From Pseudomonadota bacterium (GTDB taxonomy: Bacteria; Desulfobacterota; Binatia; UBA9968): 49,248 nucleotides of DNA. The notes below the pieces were generated by a model. It was not told the origin of the DNA and searched no databases. It saw nothing but the letters and a program-made list of their open reading frames with translations. Position numbers and translations under genes: made by a program. Shown here piece by piece: positions 43,853-49,248 of this stretch. Each line of letters opens with the position of its first letter. Position 1 is the stretch's first letter. The stretch covers positions 1 to 49,248 of the forward strand of contig JAJPJQ010000047.1 in assembly GCA_021324155.1 (NCBI GenBank). The letters are read 5' to 3'.

Positions 43853-44749
43853 TCACTCGATAGCCTTGCCAATTCGCTCCAGCCGGATTAGCCGAGCCTC
43901 AGCGTCCCACGACCAGTAGATAACCGCCGCCTTGCCTTTGACGTCTGCTACGTCAACAAAGCCCCAAAAGCGGCTATCGTAGCTTTTGTCGCGGTTATCT
44001 CCCAGTACGAAGACGTGGTTAGCCGGAACCTTTTTCGGCCCGTAGTTGTCTTTCACGGGTATTCTTTCCGCAGTGGTTTCATCGTCGAAATAAGCGTGTG
44101 GATCATCGACGGTTTTACCGTCGATATAGATGTTTTTGTCCCGTATCTCGATCATCTCACCGCCGACGGCGACAACTCGCTTGACGAAATCTTTCGTTCG
44201 GTCTTCGGGAAAAATAAAGACGATCAGGTCGCCGCGCTCGGGCGTTCTGCACAGAATTAAACAAGAACCGGATATCGGAGCACGGATTCCATAACTCGAT
44301 CTACTGACCAAAATTCCGTCGCCAATCTCAAGCGCGGGGCGCATACTGGCATTCGGTATGTTGTATGGTTTCATCGCCGATAGAGATATTACGGTTCTTA
44401 CGAGCCGGCCGATCAACATGACTAAAATCAAGTATAGAATGAACTTCTTCGTCGTGAGCCGTGCGCCGCGTCTTCTTTTTGCAGTAATCGCGGCATCAAC
44501 AGCGATGTAGAGAAAAACCGATAGCCAGAGGACCGTCCCGCCGACGACATTGAAGGGTGCCAGTGAAATTCCGGCTATGACAATTAAGAAAAATACAGGA
44601 CCGATTAACAAGTAAATGGCGAAAAAGAAAAGCCCTCTACTTACTTCTCCGCTATAAATCTGCCCTAACCCTGGATTTAGAAGGGTGAGAAGGCTGGCGA
44701 TCCATGCCTTTGGTGGAGAGTTCCGGCTCGCTGCTTCCTCCGGCTGCAC
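43853..44749 (-). CDS. lepB: Signal peptidase I with an extra N-terminal membrane domain
   Basis: A 298-residue protein. The C-terminal part is S26 signal peptidase I: catalytic Ser135 in YNIPNASMRPALEIGDGILV, Lys190 in KDFVKRVVAVGGEMIEI, and the box VFVLGDNRDKSYDSRFWGFV. The first about 110 residues form three to four membrane helices beginning with LLTLLNPGLGQIYSGEVSRG, a motif of TM2/DUF5683-like small membrane proteins. The result is a fusion or unusual lepB variant. The family cleaves Sec and Tat signal peptides at the outer face of the inner membrane. The gene stands alone, leftward. Confidence 0.88.
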   Translation of the reverse strand: MQPEEAASRNSPPKAWIASLLTLLNPGLGQIYSGEVSRGLFFFAIYLLIGPVFFLIVIAGISLAPFNVVGGTVLWLSVFLYIAVDAAITAKRRRGARLTTKKFILYLILVMLIGRLVRTVISLSAMKPYNIPNASMRPALEIGDGILVSRSSYGIRAPISGSCLILCRTPERGDLIVFIFPEDRTKDFVKRVVAVGGEMIEIRDKNIYIDGKTVDDPHAYFDDETTAERIPVKDNYGPKKVPANHVFVLGDNRDKSYDSRFWGFVDVADVKGKAAVIYWSWDAEARLIRLERIGKAIE

Positions 44750-44780
44750 GCCGCTTAGTTAATCGATCTGAAATTCCCCG

Positions 44781-45548
44781 TCAACTCGTCAGCCGCCGGT
44801 CCATGTCGCGGCGGGCCCACAAGAGTAAGACCGCCGAGACTGCCAGGATATACGTGAGATCCCACAGCATGACCGGCGAAAACTCGCCCTGAAATGCCCT
44901 GCGCGCGAGACGCACGGGGTGCAGCAGGGGGAGGACCTCGGCGACCCAGAGCCAGTGCGCCGGCAGCCGCTCTCGCAAGGGAAAGAAAACGTCGGAGAAA
45001 AGAAACAGCGGCGTAAGAAACAGCGTGTAATAAAAACTAAAGAGATCGATATTCGGGATCCTGAGGGAGAAGACGAGGCCGATCGTGGCGAAAAGCAGGC
45101 CCGTCAGCGGCAGCAGCGGCAAAATCCATAATCCACCGGGCAGCGGCGCTAGACCCGCGGCGGCGACGACGATGAAAAAGCAGCCGCCGTAGATCAGCGC
45201 GCGCGTTACCGCCCATAGGACTTCGCCGGCGAGGACGTCGTCGGGCTCGATCGGCGTCGTCAGCATCGCGTCGTACGCTTTCTCGAAGGTAAGCCGCACG
45301 TAGATATTGTAGGTCACCTCGTAGCTCGCGCCGTTCATCGCCGCAACGCAGACAAGGGCCGGCGCGAGAAAGACGAGATAGGGCGTGCCGCCCATCTCGT
45401 TGATGTAAGCGCCGACGCCGAGCCCGATGGAGAGCAGGTAGAAGACCGGCTCGAAGAAGTTCGGCAGGATGTTGAGCTTCCAGGTGCGGCGGTACATCGC
45501 CGCGTCGCGGCGCCAGACCGCGAGCGCGTGCGGCAGGGAAAGACTCAA
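44781..45548 (-). CDS. ABC-2 permease, NodJ-like
   Basis: A 255-residue protein with six membrane helices and no large soluble domain. ABC-2 features are RRTWKLNILPNFFEPVFYLL at the start, YDAMLTTPIEPDDVLAGEVL in the cytoplasmic loop and PLFLFSDVFFPLRERLP in the last third. The NodJ/DrrB type exports drugs or lipo-oligosaccharides. It overlaps the ATPase gene as ATGA and ends the MFS-ATPase-permease operon. Substrate unknown. Confidence 0.9.
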   Translation of the reverse strand: MSLSLPHALAVWRRDAAMYRRTWKLNILPNFFEPVFYLLSIGLGVGAYINEMGGTPYLVFLAPALVCVAAMNGASYEVTYNIYVRLTFEKAYDAMLTTPIEPDDVLAGEVLWAVTRALIYGGCFFIVVAAAGLAPLPGGLWILPLLPLTGLLFATIGLVFSLRIPNIDLFSFYYTLFLTPLFLFSDVFFPLRERLPAHWLWVAEVLPLLHPVRLARRAFQGEFSPVMLWDLTYILAVSAVLLLWARRDMDRRLTS

Positions 45549-46462
45549 GCGGCCGCCTCCAGACTGGTGCCGGTGAGCGCCAGAAATACGTCTTCGAGGT
45601 TCGTCGGTCTGACGACGAGCGGCCGGCGATGATCCGCGGCGCGCACACGCTCGACGAGCGGGGCGGCGTCGCTCAGATAAAACGTCACGCGCCGCCCGAC
45701 GCGAAGGCGCCGTGCGGCGCGGATCGTTCCATCGAGCAACGCCGACTCTTCTTCGGGGGTACAGTCTACCTCGACCGCTTCCGGGGCGAGGTGCGCCGCG
45801 ATCAAGTCGCCGGGCGCGCCCTCGTCGACGACCCTGCCGTCGGAAACGATCGCGACGCGGTCGCAGAGGCGTTGCGCCTCGTCCATGTAATGGGTCGTCA
45901 GCAGCACCGTCGCCCCGTGCGCGCGCAGCTCGCGAATGCGCGACCAGAGCGCGAGTCTTACGGCGGGGTCGAGGCCCGTCGTCGGCTCGTCCATGATCAA
46001 GAGCTCCGGGCGGTTCATGAGCGACAGCGCGATCGCGAGGCGGCGCTGAAAGCCGCCCGAGAGCTGGCGCACCGGCATGTTGGCGTGCGAGCCGAGCTCG
46101 AGGAATTCGATCACTTCGTCGATGCGCCGCGAAAGCTCCGGCTCGCGCAGCAGATGATAGCGCCCGAATACGCGCAGGTTTTCGATCGGCGTCAGCGCCT
46201 CGATGAAAACGTTCTGCTGCAGCGTGACGCCGAGTCGCGAACGGACCGCGCGGAGATGTTTCTTGAGATCCAGGCCGAAGACCTCGATCGAGCCGGCGGT
46301 CGGGCGCGTAACGCCGTAAACCATTCGGAGCGTGGTCGTCTTTCCCGCGCCGTTCGGCCCGAGGATGCCGAAACAGAGGCCGGGCGGTACGTCGAGGTCG
46401 AGCGCGTTCACGGCGATGCGGCTGCCGAATATCTTCGAAACGGAGCGAAGCCGGACGATCAT
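45545..46462 (-). CDS. ABC transporter ATP-binding protein, NodI/DrrA-like
   Basis: 305 residues from ATG 46462, which overlaps the MFS stop as ATGA. The frame continues upstream through the MFS gene but is not coding there. Walker A GPNGAGKTTT (about 38-47), signature RQLSGGFQRRLAIAL, Walker B LLIMDEPTTGLDPAV and H-loop TTHYMDEAQRLCDR are intact. The C-terminal extension ends with RPTNLEDVFLALTGTSLEAA, typical of the drug/NodI group. It energises the NodJ-like permease. Confidence 0.92.
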   Translation of the reverse strand: MIVRLRSVSKIFGSRIAVNALDLDVPPGLCFGILGPNGAGKTTTLRMVYGVTRPTAGSIEVFGLDLKKHLRAVRSRLGVTLQQNVFIEALTPIENLRVFGRYHLLREPELSRRIDEVIEFLELGSHANMPVRQLSGGFQRRLAIALSLMNRPELLIMDEPTTGLDPAVRLALWSRIRELRAHGATVLLTTHYMDEAQRLCDRVAIVSDGRVVDEGAPGDLIAAHLAPEAVEVDCTPEEESALLDGTIRAARRLRVGRRVTFYLSDAAPLVERVRAADHRRPLVVRPTNLEDVFLALTGTSLEAAA

Positions 46463-47727
46463 GATTCGGTGCGAAGCCTTTCGGTTCTCATGGCGGGATC
46501 GACGACGAGCGCGTAAAGAAGCGCCGTAACAAGTAAAACGCCGATAAGCCCCCATAGCAAATGGACATAGCTGTGCGTGCTGTCGTAAGTCGCGCCCGCG
46601 ATGACCGGTCCGGCGACCGCGCCCCATGTCTGCACGAAGCTCATCGTGCCGCGAATCTTGGCGAAATGCTTGCGGCCGAAGAAGTCGCCGACGGCGGACC
46701 AGTTGACTGGAAAAGTCGACTCGACGACGGTGAACAGCGGCAGAAATATCCAGATCTGCCACTTCGTTTTACCGTAGATCAGAAATAACAGGGCGATCGC
46801 CGAGATGAGCATGCATATGGCCATCAAACGCGACTTGTCGAAGCGGTCGGCGATCCAGCCGATAAGCATATGCGATAACAGACCGAGAAACGCCTGCGCG
46901 CCGAGCATGACGGCGGCGGCCTGTTCGGTCATGCCTTTCCAGACCATGATCGGCACGTAATGCACATTGACAGCGCTCAGCGCCACGATGCGCAGCAGAG
47001 TGCCGATCGTCAGGAACCAGAACGCGCTCGTGCGCATTGCCGCGCGGAGCGTCGTGCTCGCCTCCTCGACGTCGAGTCTCGCGTGTGCGCCGCGCCCGAC
47101 GGCCGCAAGCGGCGGATCGCCGTCGGGACGGAGCCCCATGCTCTCCGGCGAGCGCCGCACGAGAGACGCCAGCGGCAGGCCGAGCAGAAGAAAGGCGACG
47201 CCATTGGCGATCGCCGCGCGCCGCCAGCCCCAGGCGTGTATCGCCTGCGACAATAACGGCGTCAGCAGAAAGCCGCCGAGGCCGACCGATCCGCTGATGA
47301 TCGCCATCGCCATCGTACGCCGGCGAATGAACCACGTGTTGGCGATCAACATTGGCGCGTCCATGAAGCCGGCATGAAACGAAAGCGAAACGAGACCCAT
47401 GTAGACGACGATCAGCATCGCGTAGGAATGCACGCCGGAGAGAATCATGTGGCCGATGCCGGTCAGGCAAATCGCCATGATCATCAGCGGGCGCGGCCCG
47501 TAGCGATCCATGAAGTAGCCGGCCACCGGACCTTCGAGCGCGCCCTGCGCGCGCGCGAGCGAGAAGACGAGTGAAGTCGCGGCGCGGTTGAGCCCGAGGT
47601 CCTGGCTCAAAGGCAGGAAGAAGACGGAGAAACCGTAGTAATAAAGTCCGCCGCCGAGCACGCGTAGCGCCGAGCCGACGGCGATCATGCGCCAGCCGTA
47701 GAATAAACGGGGAATTCTCGTGAGCAT
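46459..47727 (-). CDS. MFS transporter (OFA/monocarboxylate-like)
   Basis: A 422-residue protein with 12 membrane helices. It has the loop 2-3 type sequence VAGYFMDRYGPRPLMIMAIC and, in the second half, GWIADRFDKSRLMAICMLIS. It begins FYGWRMIAVGSALRVLGGGL, and the FYGWxxV start is typical of oxalate/formate and monocarboxylate MFS members. It is the first gene of an operon with a NodI-NodJ-like exporter, joined by an ATGA overlap. Its start lies 92 bases from the divergent dehydrogenase gene. A carboxylate substrate is inference. Confidence 0.86.
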   Translation of the reverse strand: MLTRIPRLFYGWRMIAVGSALRVLGGGLYYYGFSVFFLPLSQDLGLNRAATSLVFSLARAQGALEGPVAGYFMDRYGPRPLMIMAICLTGIGHMILSGVHSYAMLIVVYMGLVSLSFHAGFMDAPMLIANTWFIRRRTMAMAIISGSVGLGGFLLTPLLSQAIHAWGWRRAAIANGVAFLLLGLPLASLVRRSPESMGLRPDGDPPLAAVGRGAHARLDVEEASTTLRAAMRTSAFWFLTIGTLLRIVALSAVNVHYVPIMVWKGMTEQAAAVMLGAQAFLGLLSHMLIGWIADRFDKSRLMAICMLISAIALLFLIYGKTKWQIWIFLPLFTVVESTFPVNWSAVGDFFGRKHFAKIRGTMSFVQTWGAVAGPVIAGATYDSTHSYVHLLWGLIGVLLVTALLYALVVDPAMRTERLRTES

Positions 47728-47818
47728 GAGAGGCGAAACTCACAAGGTAACTGACGCGCTACGATTCTGCAAATCCACGAGCGATGTGCTACGCTGGCTG
47801 CGGAGGAATAGCAGCGAA

Positions 47819-48826
47819 ATGAACCATATTGCGACGCTGATACCCGGGGACGGGATCGGCCCCGAAGTCACCCGCCCGGCGCAGCAGATCATCAAAGCCG
47901 CCGGCGTCGAGATTGAATGGGAAAGCTACATCGCCGGAGCGGAGGCGCTCGAGCGCCAGGGAAAAACCGTCTCCGACGATCTGCTCGACTCGATCCGCAG
48001 AAATAAAGTCGCTCTCAAGGGGCCGCTCACGACGCCGGTCGGGGAGGGCTTCAGCAGCGCCAATGTCGAGCTCAGAAAATCGCTCGATCTCTATGCAAAT
48101 CTACGACCGGTGAAGAGCCTGCCGGGCGTTAGGAGCCGCTATGAAAACATTGATTTGATCGTCATCCGCGAGAATACGGAAGATTTGTATTCAGGCATCG
48201 AGCACGTCGTCGTTCCCGGCGTCGTCGAGAGTCTCAAGATCATCACCGAGCGCGCCTCCACCAAGATCGCCAAGTTCGCCTTCGAGCTGGCCCGTACCGA
48301 GAAGCGGAAAAAGGTCGCGATCGTGCACAAGGCGAACATCATGAAGCTCTCCGACGGCCTTTTCCTCAGCGCCGCCCGCGCCGTCGGCAAACGCTATCCC
48401 GACGTCGAGACCGGCGACGTCATCGTGGACAACGCCTGCATGCAGCTCGTGATCAATCCCCATCAATACGACGTGCTTCTGCTGGAAAACCTCTACGGCG
48501 ATATCATCTCCGATCTCGCGGCCGGTCTGGTCGGCGGCCTCGGGCTCGTTCCCGGCGCGAATATCGGCGACGAGTGCGCCATTTTTGAGGCTGTGCATGG
48601 CAGCGCGCCGGACATCAAGGGACAGAACAAGGCGAATCCGACGGCGATGATCCTCGCAACGATCATGATGATGAAATACCTCGGGGAGGCCGCGGCGGCC
48701 GAGCGCATTTATGCGGCGCTCGTCCGCGTCTTTACGGAGCGGAAAGTCTTCACGCGCGACCTCGGCGGCTCCGCGACGACGAAGGAATTCACTGAAGCGA
48801 TCCTAAAGGAGATCGAAGCCGGTTAG
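47819..48826 (+). CDS. Isocitrate/isopropylmalate-type dehydrogenase (NAD-dependent)
   Basis: 335 residues from ATG 47819, with CGGAGGAA about 10 bases upstream. Family motifs are TLIPGDGIGPEVTRPAQQII, the substrate loop GFSSANVELRKSLDLYANLR, LIVIRENTEDLYSGIEHVVV, the catalytic Lys segment VAIVHKANIMKLSDGLFL, metal Asp in YDVLLLENLYGDIISDLAAG, and HGSAPDIKGQNKANPTAMIL near the cofactor site. The ELRKSLDLYANLRPVK and ENTEDLYSGIEH forms are those of NAD-isocitrate dehydrogenases and homoisocitrate dehydrogenases rather than LeuB. It precedes a tautomerase by 16 bases. Confidence 0.9.
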   Translation: MNHIATLIPGDGIGPEVTRPAQQIIKAAGVEIEWESYIAGAEALERQGKTVSDDLLDSIRRNKVALKGPLTTPVGEGFSSANVELRKSLDLYANLRPVKSLPGVRSRYENIDLIVIRENTEDLYSGIEHVVVPGVVESLKIITERASTKIAKFAFELARTEKRKKVAIVHKANIMKLSDGLFLSAARAVGKRYPDVETGDVIVDNACMQLVINPHQYDVLLLENLYGDIISDLAAGLVGGLGLVPGANIGDECAIFEAVHGSAPDIKGQNKANPTAMILATIMMMKYLGEAAAAERIYAALVRVFTERKVFTRDLGGSATTKEFTEAILKEIEAG

Positions 48827-48842
48827 CGAAAAGGAGACCGAC

Positions 48843-49223
48843 ATGCCGCTTGTACGCATCTCGCTTATGCAGGGAAAACCCGCCGGCTTCGGCAAAAAAG
48901 TCGGCGAAATCGTCTATCGGACCATGATGGATACGATCAACGTGCCGCCGAAGGATAATTTCCAGATCATCACCGAGCACGATAAAAACGGCCTGGTTTA
49001 CGATCCGGAATATTTAGATATCCGGCGCAGCGACGGAATCATTTTCATTCAAATGACGATCAGCGAGGGCCGCACCGTCGAGGCCAAGAAGAATCTCTAC
49101 AAGACTATCGCCGAGCGACTGCATAGCGAGCTTGACGTGCGCATGGAAGATGTGTTTATCAACCTGGTCGAGGTCAAGAAAGAGAACTGGTCGTTCGGGA
49201 ACGGGATCGCGCAGTACACCTGA
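48843..49223 (+). CDS. Tautomerase-superfamily protein
   Basis: A 126-residue protein that starts MPLVRISLMQGKPAGFGKKV. Pro2 after Met removal is the catalytic base of the 4-oxalocrotonate tautomerase superfamily. The length and the two-fold beta-alpha-beta pattern (VRISLMQG ... and GIIFIQMTISEGRTVEAKK) match malonate-semialdehyde-decarboxylase-like and fused 4-OT members. The C-terminus has MEDVFINLVEVKKENWSFG. AAGGAGA precedes the ATG. It is in an operon with the dehydrogenase, suggesting a shared 2-oxoacid catabolic step. The specific activity is unknown. Confidence 0.87.
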   Translation: MPLVRISLMQGKPAGFGKKVGEIVYRTMMDTINVPPKDNFQIITEHDKNGLVYDPEYLDIRRSDGIIFIQMTISEGRTVEAKKNLYKTIAERLHSELDVRMEDVFINLVEVKKENWSFGNGIAQYT

Positions 49224-49248
49224 GACGCGCGAAGGCCGGGGAGGCGAG

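Overview
This window is high-GC chromosomal DNA from a Gram-negative bacterium. Evidence includes HtrA/DegP, TatA, signal peptidase I, HlyD/ABC-2 exporters and lipoproteins. Coding strands strongly favour G or C at third positions, and genes are often joined by ATGA overlaps. Orphan NitT/TauT-type and iron-type solute-binding proteins, a DsrE-family triplet, small zinc-ribbon proteins and large PAS/GAF kinases resemble soil or groundwater 'deltaproteobacterial', Binatia or Rokubacteria lineages. That placement is inference; no rRNA or other marker is present.

Left part (1-11.1 kb): the 3' end of a chemotaxis receptor, a zinc-ribbon membrane peptide with a clear terminator, then leftward genes for a DUF3617 protein, an HtrA protease and hypothetical proteins. 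At 3.9-5.1 kb a small leftward operon encodes a Met/His-rich SHOCT protein, a PCYCGC-family protein and a small secreted protein. The PCYCGC frame is interrupted by one UGA exactly where the family normally has the first Cys of a late CxxC. The frame continues 44 codons with the family's usual C-terminal tail, and a SECIS-like hairpin starts just after the UGA. I read this as a candidate selenoprotein (U-x-x-C), and it is the most interesting item here. It is followed by a TetR-HlyD-ATPase-permease export operon with a palindromic operator over its promoter, an orphan substrate-binding protein and an unknown secreted protein.

Middle part (11-23 kb): tatA, a cbpM-dnaJ pair, an MFS transporter, nadA, a zinc-ribbon microprotein, three DsrE-like sulfur-relay genes and a beta-helix surface protein. 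The beta-helix gene is flanked by a second, broken copy of the last DsrE gene's 3' end. A low-GC stretch of gene debris follows, then a tandem XRE-CxxC regulator, another zinc-ribbon peptide, Hsp20 with a terminator, a cupin and an orphan tungstate-binding protein.

Right part (23-49 kb): a leftward signalling cluster (Cache-PAS kinase, Rcp1-type regulator, REC-PAS-PAS-2TM-GAF-GAF kinase); a DUF457-like membrane protein; an operon placing a ThDP enzyme between two binding proteins; a GH15 glucoamylase with a TTG start; DUF763; the rRNA methyltransferase RlmD; a DUF309 protein coupled to a LolD/MacB-type ATPase and a double-FtsX permease; a signal peptidase I with an extra N-terminal membrane domain; a leftward MFS-NodI-NodJ-like operon; and a rightward isocitrate/isopropylmalate dehydrogenase plus tautomerase pair. 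No tRNA, rRNA, CRISPR array or intact insertion sequence was seen.
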